Source of the DNA: Bimastos eiseni
Taxonomy: Eukaryota > Annelida > Clitellata > Crassiclitellata > Lumbricidae
Assembly (NCBI GenBank): GCA_959347315.1
Contig: OY365808.1
Location: 6,351,672-6,415,671, forward strand
Direction: 5' to 3'
Length of the DNA: 64,000 nucleotides
The position numbers and the translations under genes are program-made. Below the pieces are notes generated by a model, which saw only the letters and a program-made list of their open reading frames with translations, had not been told where the DNA came from and made no database searches. Positions 48,335-60,396 of the stretch are shown one piece after another (position 1 is the first letter of the stretch; each line of letters starts with the position of its first letter).

Positions 48335-51300
48335 GTCATCCCCTCCTCCTCCTCCTGCTCCATCATCTCTTCCTCTTCCTGCTCCTTGTCGTCGTCATCA
48401 TCATCATCGTCATCATTTTTTTTAATTTAACTGCTATCATTGTTATTGACGAATTTAAGAGCGACGACATCTACCCTCAATGTAGATCCGATCGCAACGT
48501 AAGGGGGAATAGTTAACTGACCTGAATTCGTCGTAGGTGGTCTTCGATGACGTCAGCTCTCTTCTCGACCTTCGACTGCCTTATGTTCATTTCGACGACC
48601 ACTTCGTAGATGTTGGTCTGTGTCTATGAAACACGCACAACCAGAGCAACGGTTTCAAGGACATGATCGAACTCCACCCAGTCAAGGAAATGTGACCTAA
48701 CGCTGCTTGGCCTACCTGGAACTACATGTAAGGTGGAAAGGATATGAAGCTGCAACGTGTCAGCCAATCTGTGACGGTCTTTTCTGATGCATTTTTGGCG
48801 ATGTTTATCGGCTTCATATTCTTTCCATATCAGTCTCAGATGGTACCCCAAGAGGGCCAACACGACCAACCGAATTACCGACCGACCGACCGACCGACCA
48901 AGCTCTCTAGCAGTTGATGAGTGCGTGCTTTTATGACTGATTGATTAAGTAAGCAAAGTGCGCAACTATAATCGAATATTTATACAGCGCCACTTTAGGT
49001 GAACACTGAACAGAATTTACTGTGTTAAACACACACTTAAGCCATTAATACAGGTAGATAAAATTCCTCCACTGCTCGTGATCCAAAAGTACCAGTCCAA
49101 TGACTGGATAAAAAAGGAGGGCGTTGCTGAGAACCTTTTATCACAAGGTGTCGTAAAACAGAAACTACCGATACAGGTAAACAAATCCACGTGTTAAAGT
49201 GAGGTCGTATAATTGTTCGAGTGCGCTCGTCAGTCATCACAGATGAAAACATAACAAGGTTATAATTAATTAACAAAGAAAACAAGTACCGTAAATGGTA
49301 CAAGAAAAGATAACACCAAATGACAGATTCTCGAGAATACGGAAGGTCACAAAGGGCATGTCCCGTGAACTCCGGAAACTATGACGCCCACCTTAAGATA
49401 GCCCTGACAGACATTTAGAGGCACTTTGCGGTTGTTGCAGTTTAACGACGCTGTTTCATAGCAAAGATGACTAGGGTCGCCATCCTCCTTTATCCAGGCT
49501 TAGGACTGGCACTGTCATGGTTCAATGAATGGCGTAGTTAGGCACTATGTATTAAGACTTCATTATTTTAAAATAAGCTCTGCATATGAAGGGAGTGACC
49601 ATCCCTCACCCTCGGCGCTTGATCCTACCAATCACAATGTACCGGTTTTTTGCTCATCATGGATTAGCTGGTTAGGGGGTGTAAGCAGAGCCAGCATCTT
49701 GAAGCAAATTCATGTCCTGGCGAGGAATTGAACCACGACCTCTCCTTTGGCGGTCCAGTGCGCTCACCACTGGACTAATAGGTACCAGAAAGATATGAAG
49801 ACCAACCAACCTTTGCCATGTCGACTAGAGTGTTCGCGTTATCGGTCAGTTTTCGTTGGTCGATCTTAACTTGTCGCAAACTGAAGAAACGACATCAATA
49901 GAGTTTAAGTAAATTGTCTTTTACTCTTAATTGCTTTGCATTGTATTTGAGTGTTTTGTAAGGCGCATGTAATATACAAAGTACAGTAGGGTCACAATAG
50001 GGTGAACCGTTCAGCAGCGCTTCCAGTGCGAAAGAGAATGAGATATTCAGAAAGAATTTTAGAGCTAACAGAAGGAGAAAGCGCGTTCCAGAGAGAGGAA
50101 CTAATTGAAACAATTGATCGAGACTGAGCCACAGCGGTTCTAGTACGAGGAATCAAGAGGTCAAGACCATTGGACGAACGAAGTTGACAGTAGGAGGAAG
50201 CTGAATGAGGCCGAAGTACTAGGTCAGCCAGATATTCCGGAACAAAAGCCACGGATTCTAAGTTTAACGGCATTTCATGGCAACATCGGCCGTTGACGTC
50301 GGTTTGAATTATTTTGAACAGTTCTCTCCTTTCGTAGGCCTAACATAGTCAAATAGCCAATTCAAGAGTCAGTTGCGTTTCTGAGCATTAAATAATTTTC
50401 GTGACCGGGCTAATCAAGGACCTGACTCTCTTTCAGTTTGTCTTATTAACTTCAGACTTCGCTGACTTTCAGGACTATAGCAAGGGACTAGGCCGTGGTC
50501 CTAGCACTGGTCCTACGCTAGTCCTGAAAGTCGGGACTTGTCTTTATCTAACTATTCCGTGGAATAGGAACCCGTTTTTTTGTAACCTGTCCTACTCCTC
50601 CTACATCTCTTCGACAAAGACCCCCTTACCAACCACATCTCTACCTCTACTCAGTTCCTCCGGAGCCTATTCCCTCCTCTTCCCGGATTCAATTCTTCAC
50701 TTTTCCTCTCTGGAATTTGGCTTACACACCAGAGTTTTACAAAAATAGCAACCATCAACGTTGAACTGCTGTCAAAGTGAAAATAACTGAGTTGAATTTT
50801 ATTTTGGATTCTCTATTCCAGCGGTTTTCAACCGGTGGTACGCGTACCCCTAGGGGTACGCCAGCTGTTGCCAAGGGGTACGCAAGAAAAAATATTATAA
50901 AAAAATATTTTTGCAAAAACAGATAAAACAAATACTTTCTTGCTATTATTTTAATCCATGTTTAGCTATTCTATGTTTTTCATAAAATTACGTCACAGTT
51001 TCATGATACATATAAATAAAATAAATACTTTCTCGCTAACATTTTAATTCTTGTTTAGCTATTCTAGGTTTTTCACAAAATAACGTCACAGCTTCGTCAT
51101 GGATTTAAATAAAATAAATAATTAAAAATTGAATAAGAAACAATATAGAATTTTAGATTTAAAGTTTTAAACTGTCAAATTATAGAAAAAAATATTGTAA
51201 AATAAATAAATTAAATACCATGGATAGATGGCTCAAACAACAACCATTAAAAAGAAAGTTATCCTCTGACATCGCTACAGTAAGCAGCGAAACAACAGAG

Positions 51301-54300
51301 ACAGTCACTGCAAACGTCCGTGCAGATTCAGACTCCGATGAGGAAAATCAAAAACTTAGGAAGGTTAGGCGATATGATGAGAATTATTTGTCTTTTGGAT
51401 TCTCATGGTGTGGTGAAGAAAAAGAACCGAAACCCCAGTGTGTCATATGTAATGAAAAATTATCAAATCATTCGATGAAGCCTTCATTACTTCAACGTCA
51501 CTTCAATACAAAACATGCTCATCTCAAAGATAAACCGCTCGAATTTTTTGAAAAGGAAAGAAGTTGAATTGAAACACGGTAAGAGCACATTAAAATCATT
51601 CACAACGGCTAACTCACAAGCTTTAACGGCGTCTTATTTGGTAAGCCTGAGAATTGCTAAAACTGGGAAACCACACACTATTGGGGAGAGTCTTATATTG
51701 CCTGCAGCTAAAGATATTGTGTCATCCATTCTAGGACAAGCTGCAGCCAAAAAACTTGATGTCGTTCCCTTGTCAGACAATACGGTTTCTCGAAGAATTC
51801 ATGATTTAGCATCACAAGTAAAAACAATTCTTATTAAAAGAATCAAGCAAAGCAAATATTTTGCAATTCAGCTGGATGAAAGCACAGACGTTACAAATTT
51901 TGCACAGCTTATGATGTATGTCAGGTATGAATTTGAACAGTCAGTTGAAGAAGAATTTTTGTTTTGTGAGCCTTTATCTGGGCGGACAACAGCGACAGAA
52001 ATATTTAAGAAAGTTGATGATTTCATGACTTCGAATGAAATAAATTGGCAAAATTGTGTTGGTGTTTGTTCCGACGGTGCAGCTGCGATGACTGGCAAAC
52101 ACGGGGGAGTTTTAACACAAATTAAACAAGTTGCACCACAAGCAAAGTTCACACATTGCAGTATCCACCGTGAAGCTCTTGCTACCAAAGCCATGCCCAC
52201 CAATTTAAAAACTGTTTTGGACCAATCTGTAAAAGTTGTTAATTTTATAAAAGCTCGGGCTCTCAACTCTCGATTGTTTTCAATAATGTGCAATGAAATG
52301 GGGAGTGACCATAAAAAGCTTCTTTTGCACACAGAAGTAAGATGGTTGTCACGTGGAAAAGTGTTATCTCGACTTTTTGAACTTCGCTCAGAAGTTCAAA
52401 TATTTCTCACAGACAGTGAATTTCAAACAGCTGATTTATTTCTCAATGAGTTATGGTTAATGAGGTTGGCGTATTTAGCAGACATTTTTGGTAAACTGAA
52501 CGAGTTAAATTCTAGCATGCAAGGACGAAATATAACTCCATTCGTTGTGGCTGACAAAATAAATGCAACAATTAAGAAGCTTCAGTTCATGTTGTCAGAT
52601 GTTGAACAACTTAAAGTAACTGCATTTCAATCACTGCAAACTTTCTTGACAGAGAACGAACTTCGACTGCATCCTGACATGGTTGAAGATATTAAGAAAC
52701 ATTGTTCTCAATTAATTTCAAATTTTCAGACCTACTTTCCTGAACAGTTTGATGACAAGAGTTGGATACGAAATCCTTTTTCCGAAGTTGCATTGCCAGC
52801 TGATTTTTCTGTCCAGGAAAGAGATCAATTCATTGAACTTTCATGTGATGGTGGATTAAAAAGCGAATTCAACAAGGACTTTTTGAGTGATTTTTGGCTT
52901 AAAAGAAGAGCAGAATATGGATTGATTTCCGACAGAGCTTTGAAATGTTTGATCCCTTTCAGTACGTCATATTTCTGTGAAACTGGATTTTCTGCAATGC
53001 TTGCAATTAAAAACAAATACAGATCGAAACTTGAACTTGAGCCAGACTTACGTCTAAAATTGACATTAATAAAGCCTGATATTGCAGACTTGTGCAAATC
53101 CAAGCAAGCCCAGTGCTCGCATTAAAATGATTAAACTTCCATTTGACTGATTAGTTAGCGGCTATTTGCATGCTATTCGAAAATATTAAAAATAAAATAA
53201 CAAAATTTTCAATTAAACTGATTTTATTTGTGTGCAACAATAATAATTTCAATATAATTATAATATATTTAGCAAAATTCATATGATATCAACTTAGGAA
53301 TATAGGATTTCTTTAATATATAGGAGGATAGAACCAATTAACTAAAAGTTGTCAAGTAACTAAAAAACGTTTTGAAAAGTTTTTTTCTGATGGGGTACCC
53401 ACCCAAATAAAATTTTAGTTTGGGGGTACAACAAAAAAAAAGGTTGGGAACCGCTGCTCTATTCAGAGTCTATTGTATTGCGAAAAAAGAAGGGAGTCAA
53501 GTCCTTGATTAGCCCAGTCGCGAAAAAAGACGAATATCTGAGAACTATCAAAAATGTCAGCATCAACAGTCACGTATCACTAGATTGTGGACACTTATAC
53601 GATGTAGTAAGGAACGGTTGAGTTTTGGGTCAGATCACACGTAAAATGAGAGGTAACCGCCTAACAGGCGCTTTAGAAGTTCTCTGATTACCTTTGTTAC
53701 TGTTACGGATGTTGCGGTGGATTCTGTTACCTGTGAATTGCTTGTAGGAATTTTCGTTGATGAGATCTCACTTTCGATGCGTTAACAAGGCGAACGATTT
53801 TCGTGTATTTATAGATGAGCCAAGTTTCGCGGAGGACATTGGCCGCTGAATTCTTCAGCTACAGAGGCAGATCGACAACAGTCAGATGAAAGGATGAGGA
53901 GAATGGAGAGGATACAGAAGATGCTAAATGGGAATCAATCAGTCAACTGTCCATCCACACGCATGATACGCGCATACATGTATGAATACATACATGCTCC
54001 TAAGCATGTTCACTGGATTCTAACTCGCTTCATTTAACGCTGACCTTAATTCTCCGTTGCTCTGATTAGGTTGTACTGGCGCTATAGAAATATGTTAATA
54101 CAAAGCAATTGCTCTGTTGTACAAGTTTCAATACCTGACCTTTTCTTAAACTTCTTTCTAATGACTCGCCTCACAACACCATCTTACCATCTTTACCTAA
54201 TGGTTCATTTTCTTCACTAACTCACAGCATACATGGTTAGACTTGAATTGAAGAAAAACAGTTCTCTAAGCTTGCTCTGAGGCAGCAACGGCTATAAAGT

Positions 54301-56013
54301 GTTAGCGTCTTCATTTTCTTATCCTCGGTAGATGGTCAGTACTTCCACTCGCAGTCTCCTCTTCCCACCGACAGTGTACGGTCAGCATGCTCAGTATAGC
54401 TGAGTTGGCTATGGGGTGAAGTACAAATCTCGAACAAAATTTGTGCTGTGATGAGGGTTCGAACCGCCGACCCGTCGCTTTACAGTCCAACACGCTAACC
54501 ATTACGCTATCGAGCAACCCTATATTTGAATGACTGACTGACAGTCGACCTACTCTTTTCGTCAGCTGATTGTCTGTCATGAAGTTGTGAACATGTTTCT
54601 CGGCCCTGGTCAATTCTAGTTTCCTTGCGAGTACAGCCACAACGAGAGCCGTACAACCTGAGCCCTACAACATCAACAAACAGACGGCGGCTTGTGAAAT
54701 GCCAAACACCGTTCTCAAAGGAATATACCGTACTGTGTGAAATCACAACTAAAAACAATCTGCCTGATATACTCTAGACCCTTCTATAGCTTCTTTATAA
54801 CAATGCACAATGGGGCCAGTTGTGATCGATGGGGCCAGTTCGAATCAATTATTATCTGTAACTGAGATCGATGAGGGCGAAATAGTGTTTTATTTGTCGG
54901 GTGATACAGGTAATAGTTCACAACAATTTACTATTTTAAACACTATTTACACAGATTTCTACAGTTCCTAATTACTATCCTATTAAAATAATCTCCCTGA
55001 CTCTAAGTTGCTCAACAATGGAATACACACACACATACATACATACATACATACATACATACATAAATACCCACATACATACATACATACATACATACAT
55101 ACATACATACATACATACATACATACATACATACATACAAACATACATACCATGGTACCAATCTGAATCTTACTGACATTACTACAATTACCTATACCCC
55201 AATCCGTGCTACATTCCTTAGTAAGATTTTAGTCTGGGTCTACCCTAAACCGTTGTTGCTTGAACACATTCTTATGTCCTCGGGGCTGTTACACCGAGAG
55301 CGCCTCTGAATAGCAGGACTGTGAGAAGAGCTTCATTAATTCTCACATACAACACGATACTCGGAGGATATTAATTTTGTATAATAAAAACTTACTAAAA
55401 GAATTATAAGTAAGTGAATTTCTAGTTGTGCCTCACATGGTTAGGCTATCGGAAGCAAACAACAACAGAGGTTGAGAGGCGTGTTAAGAATAGCAATCAG
55501 GAAATACAAATTGGTCAGCACGTCAAGGAGCGGTTTGGGTACTTACTACACGCCCTCGAAATCCGCCATAAAGACCCTGCACGACTGCTTGAGTAGCCTT
55601 ACTTAGGCAGTGATATTTTCTTATTCGTCTCGGCTGGTGTTTGCCCAATTAGACTGGCGGGGCATCGCATCTGTTTAAGTATCCTAAGTCAATAGCGCAG
55701 CATAGCTGGTTCACAGATTTGGTTATTTGTGTGGCAAATCTAATGAGAGAGCAACAGATAATGACCTCATCAATCTCGTTCGGGGCAGTTTTCAGTGCTT
55801 TATTATTAGGGTGCAAGGGTAGCTGTGATCATTGAATCTGATCACTAGAGATCCGAACTCTACTACCTGTCATTCGTTCCTCTTTTACAAACACACGAAT
55901 TTGCGGAATGTTATGCTAACTATAATTAGGTTCAATAGATATAATATTTTAAAAGGATCATAATTTTTATGTCACTTTGCATGTGTATGTATATATGCAT
56001 GAATGTATGTATG

Positions 56014-56047
<34 letters not shown>

Positions 56048-59000
56048 TGTATGTATGTATGTATGTATGTATGTATGTATGTATGTATGTATGTATGTAT
56101 GTATGTATATATGTATGTATGCATGATTTCGAACACTGACATGCCGCACTATGGAGCAACGCAATCGAACAATTATGAAAAAGTGCACCTTACTTTGAAC
56201 TGAGACTGTTTCTTGTGGATCAATCGGATAACTTTTCCAGGAAGAGACTATAAACTGGAACGCATGTCATTGCCGTCGACACCTCTAAGATCTTGTTATG
56301 CTTCACCTCGCTAATCTTATCCACCATGAGCTGTCTCCATGACTACCATTCTAAGCTAATCCACCATATGCTGTCTCCATGACTTAGCAGACTTAACTGT
56401 ATAATTATGAAGAAGGTTGTGACTTGGTTTCGGTGAGCGTTATACACTGGCGCTGTAGAAATTGGAAGTGAATTCACAACAGGTTTTAAAATTATCGATT
56501 GCCCGTTCAGCTCGATGACCCGACCCAAATCTGATATGATAATCTGCCCTGATTCTGGCCAACATTGGGTAAACATGAATAAGTATAAGCATGAAAACAT
56601 GTTTTAACAAAGTTGGCCACAAACATAGACAGATTATTGGAAAGGATCAACTGTTTGCCGTGAATAAATTAGGTTGATTGACGATAAAAATGCAATATGA
56701 AGTTGATCCAAGCGCTGTCACATTAATCGTTGTTGTTTTAGACGCGCATGAGAGTAGGTAGCTTACCATGACACCGGTGCAGATGGCGATTCCTCGTCCG
56801 CAGTAAGTATGTGGAACAATGTCTCCATATCCGACGGAGAGGAATGTAATTGAAACCATCCACATGGAATTCAAGAGATTCTTGTGCCGGACGTCGTGAT
56901 AGCTTCAAGCAAAACACAATCTCGACTCAAAACGTGAATAATTCGAAGCTATATCACACGATTCATCAGTAACCGAATCGTTAAGAGAAGAAGCATCGAC
57001 CAGACTTAATTTATACAACTGATCAAAATACGAACAGAAAGATATCGTCAAATAATTATTGGCAGTTTAAAAACAATGAAACGTTGGCCATCAATCACGA
57101 CGCACAGATAAATCGCTCATACAACGACACGGAATGCGACTAGACTTACTCCCAAATATTGATAGGTTTGATAAAGAGCAGTTAGAGGTACATGCAAAGC
57201 GGAGACATGATTGGTCCGTATAGAAACCACATCTGGTCAAACCCTTCTGCTGATTGTTTGAATGAATAAAGGACATGGACGAATTGCATCTCAGGATCCT
57301 TTGTTGGAGCATTGACTTTCATGGTGTTGTGCGGTATTGATGGATGACCATAGGTGTAGAGTAGTATTACACAGCGGTCATTTAACTCTTCGCTTCCTTC
57401 TCCAGCGTTTTCCCAGAAATTTTATTTACCCGTAGATTATGTAACGGATATTATGTAACTAGACTCACGCACATACAAACATACACAAAATACAATACAA
57501 TACATACATACATACATGCATACATACATACATACAAACATGCACACATACATATACATACACACATACATACATACATACACCGGCAATCAGTTACAGA
57601 TAGATACATGCAAGTCTGGCTAGAGAATGGTAGATTGCTGAAGACGAACTGAGTATTGGACAACAGAGGAGGAGGAGGAGGAGGAGGAGGAGGAGGAGGA
57701 GGAGGAGGAGGAGGAGGATGGGGCGGAGGACGGAAAATAGGATGGGTAGGTTGGTGCCAATTCCAGTCTGCTTCTGCTGCTGTCGACTGTATGTGGTACT
57801 TCCTGTCTGATGACACAGAGTAAACTTTTCCCTTTGATCTCATATTTGCTCATATTTACCTATTTGCCCAAGGATGACGTCATGCCCTCCACAACCATCT
57901 CAACGTGACTGTGTGAGCCCGTGTGATGTCACCTGTTCAGTTGTGTGTATCTGTCTGTCTTCGTCTGTTTATCTGCTTGATTGGATGGATGATTGTCCGA
58001 AGAGCAGTCCAATGGAGGTCCGAGTCCGGTTTCCAGAGGGTCAGAGGAAGCCGAGCAGCTGCGAAGGCGGGTGTCGTTTTGGTTTAGAATTGGAAGGCAA
58101 CATCAGCGGAATGACCGCCTCAAAAGCTAAACTGCCTCCTCTGACCCTCACACCCTTTTACACCACCATAACACCACCGAAACATAGGCATTAACTCGCA
58201 TCGAAGGCCATAGCCATAATCGCAAACAACATCAGTTCAACAACATATTTACTTACTATACTGGATGATCAACATCATAATATTATTCTGAGCGTTAAGA
58301 AGCGAAACTTTTCAAACTAATATTAGAGAATCCTCTGCAGACAACGAAATATAGAACAACGATGGACTTTTTCTTTCCGCACGAAGTCACTAAATCAGTT
58401 TGAAACTCCATCAAAAACAGCGATGTTTTGGAGTCCAGAATAACCACAGTGAAATGGCACGAATTATAGATGGCAGCTATGTCTCATTCAAATGGATTCT
58501 CTATGACCCTCTGACGTCTTGATGACGTCTGTCTGACGTAAAAGCGTTTATTTTAAGCATCTTGAATGTATTCATGCGCGACCAGGCGTTTGCCGATCGT
58601 AAACAATGCGTTGCGGGGCTGTATTCATCCACGGAGATGACACTAGGAGACGCTACTGGTCGACCTTTCCCGAGCGATAATACGGAGTCAGAGGTGGATT
58701 ATTTATGGTGCAGGATTACTCCAAGTTCTTTCCTCGGCTCGCTCCGCTGGTTCCATGTTGATCAACGAGGCGTGATATCCCCAGATGCTCTCTTCGTCCC
58801 ATCTTCGTTTTATAGACCTCATATTTTGTATACGCGAAGAAGAAAAACAGCGACGACCATGTTGATGACGCTAACAAATGCAGCGTAACTGTACATATAT
58901 GACGTTCTTGTCACCAGGAGTCACGTGACTGCGCAACCTCATTTCAAGCAGATGATGTATTGACTGCGGATGAAGAATATACTAGTATGGCAGCTGAAGT

Positions 59001-60365
59001 TGAGTATGATTTAGAACCAAGAATTACCAAACTGGGTCTTTGCCGATTGTTGCAACAGTGAAGTGTCTATTCTGGCGGAGACTGCAAGACACCTTTGACA
59101 CGAAATCACAAAATCGCTCTCTCGACAGTTACTGGCAACGGTGAGTCAACTGGAAAAACGAGGCTAAATTTGTCTGTATTAGTAGCAAATGCTGAGGCTA
59201 GTCAGACTGTGCGCGAAGACCAGGAAAATAAAAACTTGCAATACCTGTTATGTTAATTCAAAGTTAAACCTAAATATCCCGAGGTATGTTTAGCAGAGTT
59301 AGTGTAATAATAGGACGTCATTTCAAGTAACCCTTGAGGAAGAAGGATGGTCATAAAGCTGGCTCTCAACGCTAATCTCAAGGTGTGCGTTTAATTAAGA
59401 AATTTGGAATGAACGCTAACGATTAACACGATGAGAACGAAAGACATCGTAATTTTGTCAATAATCGCATTAGTACATGCCCTTAGCAGACATTCTTAAG
59501 TGGTTTTCGCTGTGTTAAGCTCTCCATCTCACCATTTGTCGTTTTTTTTTAACAACATATGCTCTGGTGACAGATGTCATGCACAAATATTTCGTTCGCT
59601 TCAATATTCATGGATTTATTGATGCAGGATATCCATCAGCAACTCCTACCTTGTGTCCATTTTTCATTGCATTCCTTAATATATATTCTGCCTTTCCTCT
59701 TTAACTTCGCCACTGTGTGTACTCCAACAGTGCCAGTCTGGAGCAGGGATAAAGGAGGAGGGCGACGCTAATGACCTCTGTTATCACACAGTGTCGTCTA
59801 ACTGCATCTAACCATCTTCGTATTTTCCCATATCTTCTGCTGTCCTATTTATCAGCCGTAAATCCACAAACCTCGGACTCTACTTCTTGTCCTCAACGCC
59901 AAGACACGAGGATGGCTCTCATTACGTCACCAATAATTGAGAACAATGTCTAAAAGGCAACCGTCTGTAACCTTTGCCATACCAAGGAGGACAAACGCAT
60001 CATCATCATCATCTCCACCGTTCATTATCAACACCAACAGCATGATCATTATCATCATAATTATCATCACAACCATCATCATCGTCGTCGTCGTCATCAT
60101 CATCATCACCACCACTAGCAGCAGCAGCAGCCGAAGTCGAGAAGAGAGATCACCAAACGACAACACAGAATTATTATGTGCAAACATCGAGATAAAGAAG
60201 AGCGCTACATAATTCTGCTCTTGGTTCCTCCGAGTCTTTATTGGAGTCGGACGACAAGCATTGTATGCTAGGTTCAGATCGATCACTTGGTGTCAACCAC
60301 GTTCATTCACACAGAACACACACATACTCACACGCACGCATGGCCATACGCACACGGACATACAC

Positions 60366-60396
<31 letters not shown>

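Larger units (their letters stand above)
44705..48521. other. SK last intron (exons F-G)
   Basis: Contains the LINE relic and its hairpins, a G-rich purine tract (46180-46280), a degenerate AATGTA repeat (46533-46770), a tRNA-type SINE (46961-47195) and a CAT trinucleotide run (48277-48334). Other stretches are AT-rich and unrecognised. Confidence 0.65.
50381..53540. mobile_element. Older TIR DNA element interrupted by hAT insertion
   Basis: TTTTCGTGACCGGGCTAATC on the left (ending near 50415) and the complement of the right side (53496-53526) match over about 35-55 bp with few differences. Without the hAT insertion the element is about 510 bp, has no coding capacity and carries an internal palindrome (50464-50477 with 50519-50532). 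A target duplication could not be fixed, so the exact ends are approximate. Confidence 0.65.
54665..56766. other. SK intron B-C
   Basis: Contains two tetranucleotide arrays in opposite orientation (55027-55150 CATA; 55975-56130 GTAT) and otherwise unrecognised DNA. Confidence 0.7.

Noticed and set aside
48160..48516. Poly-His and poly-Ile frames
   Set aside because: Produced by the CAT trinucleotide repeat at 48277-48334.
54440..54520. tRNA gene on the minus strand
   Set aside because: A and B boxes are good, but the acceptor stem does not close and the head continues into a repeated SINE body. The same was judged for 9275, 32990, 46961 and 49715.
58562..58888. 108-codon plus-strand frame after the TGACGT cluster
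   Set aside because: No similarity recognised and no splice or polyadenylation context; kept only as a possible regulatory region.
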